Assembly (NCBI RefSeq): GCF_001519055.1
Contig: NZ_KQ954287.1
Location: 264,820-328,819 of the forward strand
DNA: 64,000 nt
Reading direction: 5' to 3'
Source: Novosphingobium sp. Fuku2-ISO-50
GTDB taxonomy: Bacteria; Pseudomonadota; Alphaproteobacteria; Sphingomonadales; Sphingomonadaceae
Of the stretch, positions 1 through 8,319 are shown piece after piece (position 1 is the first letter of the stretch; every line of letters starts with the position of its first letter). Both the position numbers and the translations under genes were made by a program. A model generated the notes under the pieces. That model did no database searches and was not told where the DNA came from. It was given only the letters and a program-made list of their open reading frames with translations.

Positions 1-220
1 CCAGCCAGCGCCCGTCGTGGCTGAAATCGCAGGCATTGACGAGATGATCATGATCGACCCGCGCCAGCGCAACGCGCCCCACCCCATCCGACCCAGCTCC
101 ATTCGACCCTGCTCCATTCAACAGGGCCGCATCCCACAGGATCAGGCGATTGTCATAGCCCGCCGTCGCCACCCACGATCCATGGGCGGCAACCCCGGCA
201 ATCGGGCCGATATGATGCAT
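1..220 (-). CDS. WD40 repeat protein, C-terminal part cut by the window edge
   Basis: Only the first 73 or so residues are inside the window; the gene continues beyond base 1. The protein starts MHHIGPIAGVAAHG and has blade-like segments (VATAGYDNRLILWD, then CDFSHDGRWL) typical of WD40 beta-propeller repeats, a protein-binding scaffold. The ATG at 220 has an AAAGGA ribosome site 6 bases upstream, so the start is well supported. No signal peptide is visible. It lies 147 bp downstream of a short Ala-rich peptide gene on the same strand, with a strong stem-loop between them, and a MocR regulator precedes both. The partner of the propeller cannot be told from this fragment. Confidence 0.7.
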   Translation of the reverse strand, partial: MHHIGPIAGVAAHGSWVATAGYDNRLILWDAALLNGAGSNGAGSDGVGRVALARVDHDHLVNACDFSHDGRWL

Positions 221-316
221 GAAATGTCCTTTTGCGCCGACTGTCGACGCCGACAGGATGGGACCGCCATGGTTAACCCACCGCACGCGCGGCCATCAGG
301 GAAACCCCGTGAGAAG

Positions 317-356
317 AGGGCCGGAAACGCGCACGGGGGGCGTGTTTTCCGGCCCT
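317..356 (-). terminator. Strong stem-loop between the peptide gene and the WD40 gene
   Basis: A perfect 11-bp inverted repeat, AGGGCCGGAAA at 317-327 and TTTCCGGCCCT at 346-356, encloses an 18-base loop 11 bp after the stop codon of the small peptide gene. There is no clear T-run, so it may act as a partial terminator or as an RNA-stabilising hairpin that makes the peptide mRNA more abundant than the WD40 mRNA. Confidence 0.5.
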
Positions 357-367
357 GCAACCACCGA

Positions 368-568
368 TCAGGCCATGATGCTGACCGTGCTGCCCGTGGC
401 AAGCGACTGCATGTCGGCCTGGATCTGCTGACTGGCAGCGCCCTGGGCTGCGGCAGCCGCAGCGGCCGGAGCGGGGGTGGCCGATGCCGACGACGCGGCG
501 CTGGCGGCCTGTTGTTGCCAGGCGGCCTGGGCGGCGCCCGACGAGGCGCCTCCTACACGCATACCCAT
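368..568 (-). CDS. Small Ala/Gln/Ser-rich peptide (66 aa), unknown function
   Basis: A 66-residue product starting MGMRVGGASSG and ending ATGSTVSIMA. It is about 36% alanine, with Gln/Ser-rich stretches, a six- to seven-Ala run near residues 35-41, no cysteine and no obvious signal peptide. Three consecutive ATGs (574, 571, 568) follow an AGGAGA ribosome site; the third has the best 6-base spacing, so 568 is chosen. Codon use (GC-rich third positions) matches neighbouring genes. It sits 64 bp after the MocR gene and before a hairpin and a WD40 gene on the same strand. I recognise no family. A peptide precursor or a small structural or secreted protein are both possible. Confidence 0.5.
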   Translation of the reverse strand: MGMRVGGASSGAAQAAWQQQAASAASSASATPAPAAAAAAAQGAASQQIQADMQSLATGSTVSIMA

Positions 569-632
569 CATCATTCTCCTGCGGGAACGCGACAATGGTT
601 CCCTGCTCGAGAACGGCAGTCGTTGCCTTCTC

Positions 633-2033
633 TTAAGCCCCCGCGACGCGCGCCAGAAACGCGTAGAAGCGTTCGTCGTCGCATTGCGTGACATTGAGCC
701 GCAGGTAATCGCGCCATCCGCCCGCCGGGCTGAACACCGCGCCGGGGGCCAGGATGATCCCTTCGTCAAGCGCCGCGCGCGCCAGTTCCGCCGCGTCCTG
801 CCCGCCCGGCAAGCGGACCCACAGCAACATGCCGCATTCGGGCACGGTCCAGGGCTCCATCCCCAGCGTGCGCAGCCGCCGCACCACCCGCGCCATGGCC
901 CGCGCCAGCCGCGACCGCACCATGTCCATGTGATGCCGATACGATCCGTCGGTCAGCATCGCGCCAAGCAGTTCCGCCCCGAGCGGATTGCCGACATAGG
1001 TCGTGACGATGCGCAGATCGGCCAGCGGCTCGATCCAGTCGCGGCGCAGCGCAATATGGCCGCAACGCACGGCATTGGTCGCGGTCTTGGAAAAACTGCC
1101 GATGCGGATGACCCGGTCGAGCCCGTCGAACGCGGCATAGCGCGCGGCGATGGTATGCTCGAAATCGCTGAAAATGTCATCTTCGACGATCAGCATGTCG
1201 TGCGCTTCGGCCAGTTTGAGCACGCGATGCGCATGGGCCGCCGACAGCGTTGCCCCGGTCGGATTGTGAACCGCCGAATTGGTGATGTAGAGCCGGGGCC
1301 TCTCGCGCGCGACGACTTCGGCAAAAGCGGCCAGATCGGGGCCCGCCGGTGTCATCGGCACAGTGACGACGCGGGCCCGATGCGCCCGCAACAGCGCCAG
1401 GAAATTGAAAAAACACGGATCGTCGACCAGCACGCAATCGCCCGGCTGCAACAGAAAGCGGCATACGAGATCGAGCGCATGCGTGCCGCTTTCGGTCAGC
1501 AGGATCTGCTCCGGGCTCGCCTCCACGCCTTGTTCGGCGAGGCGTCGGCCAAGCAGCGCGCGCATCGGCGCATGGCCGATCAGGCTGGGGTCGGCGGCGG
1601 GCAACGCAGCGCCCCGCGCCGCCGCGCGCAGCGCCTTGCGCATGGCATCGCCCGCCAGCCAGTCGGCAGGCATGGTTCCGGCCCCGGCGCGAATATGGCC
1701 GGGCAAATCCTCGATCGATTGGCGCAGCATCCATACCGGGTCGATGTCGCGCCGGGGCGCGGGCTCGACTTCGGCAAGATCGAGCGGGGCAAGCGGGGCC
1801 GCAACGAAGAATCCCGAACCCGGTCGCGCGCGAATGACCCCTTCGGCGGCAAGCCGATCATACGCTTCGACCACGGTCGATTTCGAAAACCCGGTCGTTT
1901 CGGCCATCGCGCGGACCGAAGGCAATCGCGCGCCGGGCAAAAGCGCGCGCCGCTCGATCCGCCCCCGGATCAGCGCGATGACCTGCCCCGTGCGCGTTTC
2001 GGGCAAAGCGGCAAAAGTGGAATCGGCGCTCAC
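633..2033 (-). CDS. MocR-family regulator: GntR DNA-binding domain fused to a PLP aminotransferase-like domain
   Basis: The 466-residue protein has a winged GntR helix-turn-helix at about residues 15-75 (SVRAMAETTGFSKSTVVEAY at 39-58) and a fold-type I aminotransferase domain. The HNPTG motif is at 256-260, the PLP-ring Asp is near 285 (VEDDIF), and the Schiff-base lysine is K316 in SFSKT. MocR proteins such as GabR, PdxR and TauR use the aminotransferase domain to sense PLP or an amine. The gene is read away from an UrcA gene; the shared intergenic region holds a direct repeat that could be its operator. The downstream peptide and WD40 genes are on the same strand, so it may head their transcription unit. 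Confidence 0.9.
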   Translation of the reverse strand: MSADSTFAALPETRTGQVIALIRGRIERRALLPGARLPSVRAMAETTGFSKSTVVEAYDRLAAEGVIRARPGSGFFVAAPLAPLDLAEVEPAPRRDIDPVWMLRQSIEDLPGHIRAGAGTMPADWLAGDAMRKALRAAARGAALPAADPSLIGHAPMRALLGRRLAEQGVEASPEQILLTESGTHALDLVCRFLLQPGDCVLVDDPCFFNFLALLRAHRARVVTVPMTPAGPDLAAFAEVVARERPRLYITNSAVHNPTGATLSAAHAHRVLKLAEAHDMLIVEDDIFSDFEHTIAARYAAFDGLDRVIRIGSFSKTATNAVRCGHIALRRDWIEPLADLRIVTTYVGNPLGAELLGAMLTDGSYRHHMDMVRSRLARAMARVVRRLRTLGMEPWTVPECGMLLWVRLPGGQDAAELARAALDEGIILAPGAVFSPAGGWRDYLRLNVTQCDDERFYAFLARVAGA

Positions 2034-2059
2034 TGTACGGGCAATCCTATCAGTACGGT

Positions 2060-2079
2060 TTGATCATATTGTATTGATC
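2060..2079. promoter_or_regulatory. Direct repeat TTGATC, candidate MocR operator
   Basis: Two TTGATC copies (2060-2065 and 2074-2079), 14 bp apart, lie in an AT-rich stretch between the MocR gene and the divergent UrcA gene. Direct repeats in the self-promoter are usual for MocR regulators. This is inferred from position and repetition only. Confidence 0.3.
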
Positions 2080-2161
2080 CGTCCCTGTCCTGACCAGCCC
2101 CCCTTGCGCGATGGGGCCCCCGGTTCAACCAGCCCGGTTCGATCAAAAGGAGACACCGATC

Positions 2162-2515
2162 ATGACCAGCCCCACCCGGCTCGACCTTTCACACACGCTC
2201 AGCCTGGTCGCATTCGCGCCCAATCTGATCGGCGCCGTGATGATCGCCATGATCGCGCTGGCTCCGGTCGCATCCGCCCATGCACAGCCCGCCCGCGATG
2301 GCGAAACCGCGCGCGTGATCGTGCATCGCGCCGCGCCGACAACGCCCGCCGCCGCACGGGCAATCCGCCGCCGGATCGAACGTGCCGCGCTGACCGTGTG
2401 CGGCGGGGGCGACACATCGCTCGCCGAAGTCAACCGCACGGTGCGCGCATCGGCCTGCTGGCGCGACGCGGTCGCCGGCGCGCTGGTGCAAGTGCCCGGC
2501 CAGGCGACGCAATAG
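2162..2515 (+). CDS. UrcA-family protein, exported
   Basis: The 117-residue protein has a hydrophobic N-terminal segment at about residues 14-38 ending APVASAHA, which looks like a signal peptide. The C-terminal part carries the UrcA-like pattern: a basic helix with IRRRIERAALTVCGGG, SLAEVNRTVRASAC, then WRDAVAGAL. The two conserved cysteines probably form a disulfide. The ATG at 2162 follows AAAAGGAGACACCGATC, a good ribosome site. UrcA proteins are small secreted or periplasmic proteins of unknown function common in sphingomonads and Caulobacter. It is divergent from the MocR regulator and just upstream of a TonB receptor. Confidence 0.75.
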   Translation: MTSPTRLDLSHTLSLVAFAPNLIGAVMIAMIALAPVASAHAQPARDGETARVIVHRAAPTTPAAARAIRRRIERAALTVCGGGDTSLAEVNRTVRASACWRDAVAGALVQVPGQATQ

Positions 2516-2623
2516 TCCATTCGCGACAGGCGGCCAAACGTTGCATTTTTGTGATGTTTGGCCGCCAGCCTGTCATATGACGCGGCTAGCCGCCCCACGG
2601 GGACCGTGTGGGAGATTACGTCA

Positions 2624-4885
2624 ATGAGGAAACTCGCCGCACTGTTGTGCACATCGATTCTGGCCACCATGACGGCTGCCCCGGCTTTTGCCGAGACAGG
2701 CGCCGCAGCGGCTGCGCCGACCGAAGTGACCACCTCCACCGGGACAGAAGGCACCGACGTCCGCCAGATCGTTGTCACCGCCGAACGCAACCGCGCGGCA
2801 TCGGATGCGCCGACCAAGGCCTCGATTCTCGAGACTCAGCCGGAATCGCTGATCACGCGCAAATTTATCGAACAATCAACGCCGGAAAGCGGTGACTACA
2901 CCACCACCGTGGCGATCGCCCCTTCGGTCAACAGCTTTGGCGCAAACGGCGGCGGCGTCGGCGATGTCGGCAACGCCACGATGCGCGGCTTTCAGGATGG
3001 CCAGTTCAACATCACGTTCGACGGGATCGCCTTTGGCGATGCGAATGACACCACCCACCATCCGGCAGCCTTTTTCCCCAGCTCAACCATCGGCACATCT
3101 GTGGTCGATCGCGGCCCGGGCGCGGCGGGCGACATGGGCCAGGCCAATTTCGGCGGCGCAATCCACCTGTTTTCGCCGCAAGTGGATGACAGGTTCGGGG
3201 TGAGCCAAAAGGCGACGTACGGCAGCTTCAACACCCAGTCTTATATCACCACGGTGCAAACCGGCGCGATCAAGGAACTGGGCGGAGCCAAGCTGTTGCT
3301 GAGCGGCGATTTCCGTTCGTCCGACGGCCAGCTTCAGGGCATGGGCGGCATTGGCCGCAATTTCCTGGGCAAGCTGGTTGTGCCGATCGGCAACGATATC
3401 ACGCTGACCGCGTTCAGCTCGATCAACCACATCCGCTATAACCAGACCGACAACACTTCGGGCACGATCCTGGGCTTTGGCATCAGCGGGGCCCAGCAGG
3501 CGGCCTACGGCATGAACTTCGGGTTGAACAACGACCCCACCGACGAACATTATGTCGGCTATAACTACGTGGTCAAGAACACCAGCTTCAACTATCTGAA
3601 CCTGAAGTGGGAAGTGGGCCACGGCGTGACCGTTGAAGACCACCTGTATTACTACACATACGACAACCAGACCGTCTCGGCACAAAGCGCAGGCGATCTG
3701 CTCAACCCGCCGACTTCGGGCGCGGGCGCAGGAACAAGCTATTATTCGCCGGACGGTGGCACGACATATACCACGGACATCGCCGGCTATCGCAAGCAGA
3801 ACAAGTACGACACTTATGGCAATATTCTGCGCGTCAACGGCGATCTCGGCTTTGGCACGCTGCGCGCGGGCGGCATGTACGAACATTCGAACGCCACGCG
3901 CTTCATCGCCAATTACGATCTGACCACCAACACGCCCGATACCACCGGCACGTATGGCTCGGCCGGAACCGCTGCGCCGACCGCCGCACTGGCCAATTAT
4001 CAGTATTACGAGCCCTCGAGCTGGAACCAGTTCCAGCTGTTTGCCGATTTTGAATGGCGCCCGCTGACCAATCTGACCGTGACGCCGGGCATCAAGCAGT
4101 TGCATTACGTCCGCAGCGTGGACAACGCGCTGGAAACCGGCTCGACGCCCAGCGGCGCCCCTGCTTTTATCGCCAACGGCAGCCGCACTTATAACAAGAC
4201 GATGTGGTTCATCACCGCCAACTACCGGGTCCAGCCCAACTGGTCGTTCTATGCCCAGGCCGCGACCGGCTTCCTCGTGCCGCCGGTCAAGACGGTGGCT
4301 GCAGTTGCCAATGGCACGGCATCGACCACCGCGCCGCAGACCACCACGACCTATCAGGTCGGATCGGTCTATACGGCGGGCAAGCTGACGGTGGATGGCG
4401 ATTTCTATTACATTGACGCCAACAACGTGCTCATCCCCAACAAGCACAGCGGCTGCTTCTGCTATCTCAACACCGGCAAGGGCCGCTATTATGGCTGGGA
4501 AGCGCAAGGCGCCTACCACCTGGGCTATGGCTTTACCGCCTTTGCCAACGGCTCGATCAACATCGCCCGCGATATCGGCGATCAGATCGATTACCAGAAC
4601 GCCCCCAAGCGCACCGCCGCGTTCGGCCTGATCTATGACGATCACAAGCTGCAGGCGAGCGTGTCGGACAAGATCATCGGCCCGCAATTGGCCAGCGATC
4701 AACTGACCTGGCTCAACTCCTATTCCACGATCGACGCCTCGGTGTCGTATGACCTTGGCCGGGTAAAGCTGAAGCTGGCCGGCTTCAACCTTTCCGACAA
4801 ACGCCCCCCGATCGACTTCGATGGGGTTTACACCGTCTATCAGGTTGGTCGCCAGATTCAGGCCACGATACAGGTCAAGTACTGA
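2624..4885 (+). CDS. TonB-dependent outer-membrane receptor
   Basis: The 753-residue protein starts with a clear signal peptide (MRKLAALLCTSILATMTAAPAFA, cleaved after about residue 23). A TonB-box-like IVVTAERN follows, then a plug domain (NATMRGFQDGQFNITFDGIAFGD; RGPGAAGDMGQANFGGAIH) and a beta-barrel ending GRQIQATIQVKY, whose last residue is aromatic as is usual for outer-membrane barrels. The start at 2624 has GGAGA upstream; longer in-frame starts would precede the signal peptide. Such receptors bring scarce ligands (siderophores, vitamins, carbohydrates, aromatics) into the periplasm using TonB-ExbBD energy. The ligand is unknown. A terminator-like hairpin follows. Confidence 0.92.
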   Translation: MRKLAALLCTSILATMTAAPAFAETGAAAAAPTEVTTSTGTEGTDVRQIVVTAERNRAASDAPTKASILETQPESLITRKFIEQSTPESGDYTTTVAIAPSVNSFGANGGGVGDVGNATMRGFQDGQFNITFDGIAFGDANDTTHHPAAFFPSSTIGTSVVDRGPGAAGDMGQANFGGAIHLFSPQVDDRFGVSQKATYGSFNTQSYITTVQTGAIKELGGAKLLLSGDFRSSDGQLQGMGGIGRNFLGKLVVPIGNDITLTAFSSINHIRYNQTDNTSGTILGFGISGAQQAAYGMNFGLNNDPTDEHYVGYNYVVKNTSFNYLNLKWEVGHGVTVEDHLYYYTYDNQTVSAQSAGDLLNPPTSGAGAGTSYYSPDGGTTYTTDIAGYRKQNKYDTYGNILRVNGDLGFGTLRAGGMYEHSNATRFIANYDLTTNTPDTTGTYGSAGTAAPTAALANYQYYEPSSWNQFQLFADFEWRPLTNLTVTPGIKQLHYVRSVDNALETGSTPSGAPAFIANGSRTYNKTMWFITANYRVQPNWSFYAQAATGFLVPPVKTVAAVANGTASTTAPQTTTTYQVGSVYTAGKLTVDGDFYYIDANNVLIPNKHSGCFCYLNTGKGRYYGWEAQGAYHLGYGFTAFANGSINIARDIGDQIDYQNAPKRTAAFGLIYDDHKLQASVSDKIIGPQLASDQLTWLNSYSTIDASVSYDLGRVKLKLAGFNLSDKRPPIDFDGVYTVYQVGRQIQATIQVKY

Positions 4886-4898
4886 CATTGCAGAAAGC

Positions 4899-4930
4899 AG
4901 GCCGGGGCATCCGCAAGGGCGCCCCGGCCT
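4899..4930 (+). terminator. Terminator-like hairpin after the TonB receptor
   Basis: AGGCCGGGGC (4899-4908) and GCCCCGGCCT (4921-4930) form a perfect 10-bp stem with a 12-base loop, 13 bp after the receptor stop codon. Only a short pyrimidine-rich run follows, so termination may be partial. Confidence 0.6.
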
Positions 4931-4994
4931 TCCCGCTTGCATCAGCGCGCAGTCTCGGGCACCGGAGGGAACCCCTTTCGATCAGCCGAGCCTG

Positions 4995-5702
4995 ATGACC
5001 GCAGCCCCCACGCCCGGCCCGTCGGCCACCCCCGAACAATTGCTGGAAGCGGGCCTTGCCCGACACCGCCTCGGCGACCATGCCGGTGCGGCGCGGTGCT
5101 ATCAATCGGCGCTGCAACGGGGCCCCAACCATGCCCCCGACCATGCCAGGGCGCTGCATCTGCTCGGCCTGGTCCATGCGCAGGCGGGCGATACCGCGCA
5201 TGCGCTTGCCCTGCTCTCGCGCGCGCTGGCGCTCGCCCCCGGCCATGCCGAAGCGCACGACGATCTTGGCACGCTCTATCGCCAGATGGGCCGACACGCC
5301 GAAGCGGCAGCGTGTTATCGGCGCGCCGTTACCGCCGATGCGTCCATGGCCAAGGCGTGGGACAATCTCGGCGCGACATTGCTCACTCTCGGCGACCATC
5401 GCGGCGCCATTGAGGCCTGCGAGCGCGCGGCGACGCTCGATCCCGGACGAATCGCGGCGCATTGCAACGGCGCCCGCGCGCTATATCAGGCGGGTCGGCT
5501 CGAAGAAGCCGTGGCCGCCTGTCGCGCCGTATTGGCCCGGCGCCCGCGCCATGCCGAAGCGCAGGGGCTGCTCGGGCGCATCCTGATGCAACTGGGCCGA
5601 CCGCGCGAGGCGCTGCCCGCCTTGCAGGCGCGAGCGCGGCTTGCCCCCGGCGACGAGGCGCAAGCCGAACTGTCAGCATGCCTCGCCGAGCAAGCCACCT
5701 GA
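4995..5702 (+). CDS. Tetratricopeptide-repeat protein
   Basis: The 235-residue protein is built almost entirely of TPR units, for example EAGLARHRLGDHAGAARCYQ, LHLLGLVHAQAGDTAHALAL, DLGTLYRQMGRHAEAAACYR, DNLGATLLTLGDHRGAIEAC, ARALYQAGRLEEAVAACRAV and LGRILMQLGRPREALPALQA. This gives six or more helix-turn-helix repeats that form a protein-binding superhelix. No signal peptide or catalytic domain is visible. The ATG at 4995 is the first in frame; the GGAGG at about 4965 is unusually far from it, so translation may be weak or coupled. It ends 6 bp before the convergent ACAD gene. Confidence 0.8.
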   Translation: MTAAPTPGPSATPEQLLEAGLARHRLGDHAGAARCYQSALQRGPNHAPDHARALHLLGLVHAQAGDTAHALALLSRALALAPGHAEAHDDLGTLYRQMGRHAEAAACYRRAVTADASMAKAWDNLGATLLTLGDHRGAIEACERAATLDPGRIAAHCNGARALYQAGRLEEAVAACRAVLARRPRHAEAQGLLGRILMQLGRPREALPALQARARLAPGDEAQAELSACLAEQAT

Positions 5703-5708
5703 CCCGCT

Positions 5709-7424
5709 TCAGCCGAACTCGGCCATGGCGATCGAGGGGAAATCGGCAATCAGGTCGCTGCCCATGGCCACTTGTTCGCACTCTCCGCGTGCCAACGGCA
5801 GCGCCAGCCGCAGCCAGTGGCGCCCCAGCCCGGCCAGATGATCGGCGATCGGGCTGCCCGTTTGCCCGGACAGGCGCAGCGCGATCCAGCCGGTGGTGAC
5901 CAGCGAGGCCAGTTGCAGGAACGGATAGGCCACGATCGGCGCGGTGTCCTTTGCCAATTGCCCCCGCGCCTCTTCGAGCAAAGCCAGCAGCGCCGCAAAC
6001 TGTCCGGCGGCCCAATGATCGCTCGCCGCGTTCAGATCGGCGCGCGCACGATCGAGGAACGCCTGCATCGCGCGGCCCTCGTCGCCCAGCACCCGGCGCA
6101 TGACCAGATCGAGCGCCTGCATCCCGCTGGTGCCTTCATAGATCGGCAGCACGCGCGCATCGCGCAGATAGCGCTCCGCCGGCCATTCGCGCGTGTACCC
6201 GGCGCCGCCGAGCACCTGGATCGCCTCGTTGGCGCAAGTCACCGCCGCCTCGGCACAGAAATTCTTGGTAATCGGCAAGAGCCAGGCCAACAGGTGCCCC
6301 GCCTCCGCCTGCGCCGCCGCATCGGGCTCGCGCGTCTGCAGGTCGCTGACCGCCGAGGCTGTCAACACCAGCCCGCGCGTGACTTCGGCCCGCGCCGCCG
6401 CTGCAAGCAACATCCGCCGCACATCGCCATGCTGGTCGATCGGCACCGGCGGGCCATCGGGCCGCCCGCCCTGCCGCCGCTCGGACGCATAAGTCCAGGC
6501 CAGCGAAGCCGCCGCCCCCGCGATCCCCGCGCCCTGGCTGCCCACCGACAGCCGCATGCCGATGATCATCGCGAACAATTGCGGCAGGCCCCGCCCCTCG
6601 ACCCCGACCAGCCACCCGCGCGCGCCTTCGAAACCCAGCGCGCATGTCGGCGAACAATGCAGCCCCAGCTTTTCCTCGATCCGGCGCACCACGACCGCGT
6701 TGCGCACGCCGTCGATCACCGAAGGCACAAGAAACAGGCTGAGCCTGCCCGCCCCCGTCACCGGATCGGTGCTGCGCGCCAGAACCATGTGGCCGATCCG
6801 CTCGGCCAGGTCATGATCGCCAAAGCTGATCCACATCTTTTCGCCGGTCACCGCCCAGGCCCCGTCATCGAGCGGCACCGCGCTGGTGCGCAGGCGCGGC
6901 ACGTCGGACCCGGCATCGGCCTCCGAAATGCAGATCGTCGCGCCCCAACTGCCGTCGATCAGGCGCGGCAGCCACTCCTCGCGCATCGCCGCCGACCCGT
7001 ATTTCTCGATCACCCGCGCGGCACACCGCATCGGTGTCGGCGCCATACCGAACCCGGGCGAAGCGCGGTTGAACAGTTCCTCGCACGCCGAATGCACCGC
7101 GACCGGCAGGCCCATCCCGCCGAATTCGATCGCGCCTTCGGTCCCGGTCCAGCCGCCCGCGACGAATGCGGCCCATGCCTCATGGTGCCCGGCGGCCAGG
7201 CGGACCCGCCCATCAACCAGCGCGCACCCTTCGCCATCGGCGCGCCGCCCGAACGGAGCGATCTCGCCCTCGGCAAGCGCACCGGCGGCGCCGATGATTT
7301 CACGCAGGAATGGCTCGTCAAAGCCATCATCAGGCGACAGCGCGGACACTCGCGCAAATTCGGGCATAGCGACAAGATGCGCCACAAGCGCCGAAACGGT
7401 CGAGGCAAAACCCAACGTATACAT
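5709..7424 (-). CDS. Acyl-CoA dehydrogenase, long DmdC-like type
   Basis: The 571-residue flavoenzyme has the ACAD N-terminal, middle (ICISEADAGSDVPRLRTSA, then TGEKMWISFGDHD) and C-terminal domains. The catalytic glutamate is in the LPIYEGTSGMQALDLVMRR segment, followed by the extra C-terminal extension of the long (about 570-600 aa) class related to 3-methylmercaptopropionyl-CoA dehydrogenase DmdC. It should insert a 2,3-double bond into an acyl-CoA and pass electrons to ETF. It has a paralogue at 11585-13375. It is divergent from a TetR gene; the shared region holds a CGTAT/ATACG operator candidate 45 bp upstream of its start. The substrate is unknown. Confidence 0.88.
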   Translation of the reverse strand: MYTLGFASTVSALVAHLVAMPEFARVSALSPDDGFDEPFLREIIGAAGALAEGEIAPFGRRADGEGCALVDGRVRLAAGHHEAWAAFVAGGWTGTEGAIEFGGMGLPVAVHSACEELFNRASPGFGMAPTPMRCAARVIEKYGSAAMREEWLPRLIDGSWGATICISEADAGSDVPRLRTSAVPLDDGAWAVTGEKMWISFGDHDLAERIGHMVLARSTDPVTGAGRLSLFLVPSVIDGVRNAVVVRRIEEKLGLHCSPTCALGFEGARGWLVGVEGRGLPQLFAMIIGMRLSVGSQGAGIAGAAASLAWTYASERRQGGRPDGPPVPIDQHGDVRRMLLAAAARAEVTRGLVLTASAVSDLQTREPDAAAQAEAGHLLAWLLPITKNFCAEAAVTCANEAIQVLGGAGYTREWPAERYLRDARVLPIYEGTSGMQALDLVMRRVLGDEGRAMQAFLDRARADLNAASDHWAAGQFAALLALLEEARGQLAKDTAPIVAYPFLQLASLVTTGWIALRLSGQTGSPIADHLAGLGRHWLRLALPLARGECEQVAMGSDLIADFPSIAMAEFG

Positions 7425-7468
7425 CCCCCTGCACCGTGACGAGCCGATCGCGCGGGACCAGACTCATC

Positions 7469-7492
7469 CGTATCGATACGATTGCGTATGGT
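7469..7492. promoter_or_regulatory. CGTAT/ATACG operator, copy 1 (ACAD / TetR intergenic)
   Basis: The site holds the 12-bp palindrome CGTATCGATACG (7469-7480) followed by a third half-site in TGCGTATGGT. The same 24-bp arrangement, with 3 differences, recurs at 15231-15254 upstream of the acyl-CoA ligase. Its place between the ACAD gene and the TetR gene makes the TetR protein the likely binder. Confidence 0.6.
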
Positions 7493-7604
7493 TTGCGTCG
7501 CAGTCATGGTCAAGACCGAAAAGGGCCGCGCCATGCTCTGGACCGGACGGCAAATCGCCCCTAAACCACGGCAGCCGGGCCAATCGGCGCCAGAAAGAAT
7601 TCAA

Positions 7605-8261
7605 ATGTCGGAACGTTCAACACCCAAACCGGAGACGACAACCGCAGAACCGGCGACACCGGTGCGTCGGCTGAATCGCGCCGACTGGATTCGCGCAGCG
7701 ATCAACGTCATGGTCGCACGAAGCGTCGAGCAGGTCCGCGTCGAGCCGCTCGCAGTCGACCTCGGGGCTTCAAAGGGCAGTTTCTATTGGCATTTCAAGG
7801 ATCGCGACGATCTGCTCGCTGCGGTCCTTGAAGAATGGCGGCTGCGCTCGACCATCGCGGTCGAAGTCCGGCTGGCACAAAGCGAGCCGAACGTGAAATT
7901 GCGCATCCTGCGCATCATGCAATTGCCGTTCCGGTCACAATCGGCCGCACGCGCGGCTGACCTCGAATTGGCGATCATGGGATGGGCCCGCCGCTCGGAC
8001 GCCGCACGCGCAGCCGTGCACGCCCTCGACGCCGCGCGGACCGCCCATCTTTGCGAGCTGTTCGAAGAACTCGAACTGTCGCACGAAGATGCCGATTTCC
8101 GGGCAAACCAGGCCTATTCGACGCTGCGCTATGTTGCGCAGCGGGGCGATATCGATCTCGCCGCGCGCAAACGCTATGTCGAACGTGTTCATCACACGCT
8201 GACAGCCGATCTTCCCGACATCCTGTCCGCGCCGACAAGGCGCGACACCGCCGCCGATTGA
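7605..8261 (+). CDS. TetR-family transcriptional regulator
   Basis: The 218-residue protein carries a TetR helix-turn-helix at about residues 25-75 (WIRAAINVMVARSVEQVRVE, LGASKGSFYWHFKDRDDLLA), followed by an all-helical ligand domain. The chosen ATG (7605) follows GAAAGAATTCAA; in-frame ATGs further upstream would run through the operator region. It is divergent from a long-type ACAD and probably controls it, and perhaps also the acyl-CoA ligase block whose promoter has the same CGTAT/ATACG motif. TetR regulators of this setting usually respond to an acyl-CoA or the free substrate; that is inference here. Confidence 0.88.
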   Translation: MSERSTPKPETTTAEPATPVRRLNRADWIRAAINVMVARSVEQVRVEPLAVDLGASKGSFYWHFKDRDDLLAAVLEEWRLRSTIAVEVRLAQSEPNVKLRILRIMQLPFRSQSAARAADLELAIMGWARRSDAARAAVHALDAARTAHLCELFEELELSHEDADFRANQAYSTLRYVAQRGDIDLAARKRYVERVHHTLTADLPDILSAPTRRDTAAD

Positions 8262-8277
8262 TCCTGAATGCATGGCA

Positions 8278-8307
8278 GGCGCCCCCTTCGCGATGGAAGG
8301 GGGCGCC
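8278..8307. terminator. Bidirectional terminator between TetR and TonB receptor genes
   Basis: GGCGCCCCCTTC (8278-8289) and GAAGGGGGCGCC (8296-8307) form a perfect 12-bp stem with a 6-base loop. It lies between two convergent stop codons (8261 and 8320) and can serve both genes. Confidence 0.75.
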
Positions 8308-8319
8308 CCCCGTCAGGGA

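Noticed and set aside
3083..4942. 619-residue open frame antisense to the first TonB receptor
   Set aside because: No signal peptide or domain, and the sense frame is a clear TonB receptor with signal peptide, plug and barrel end.
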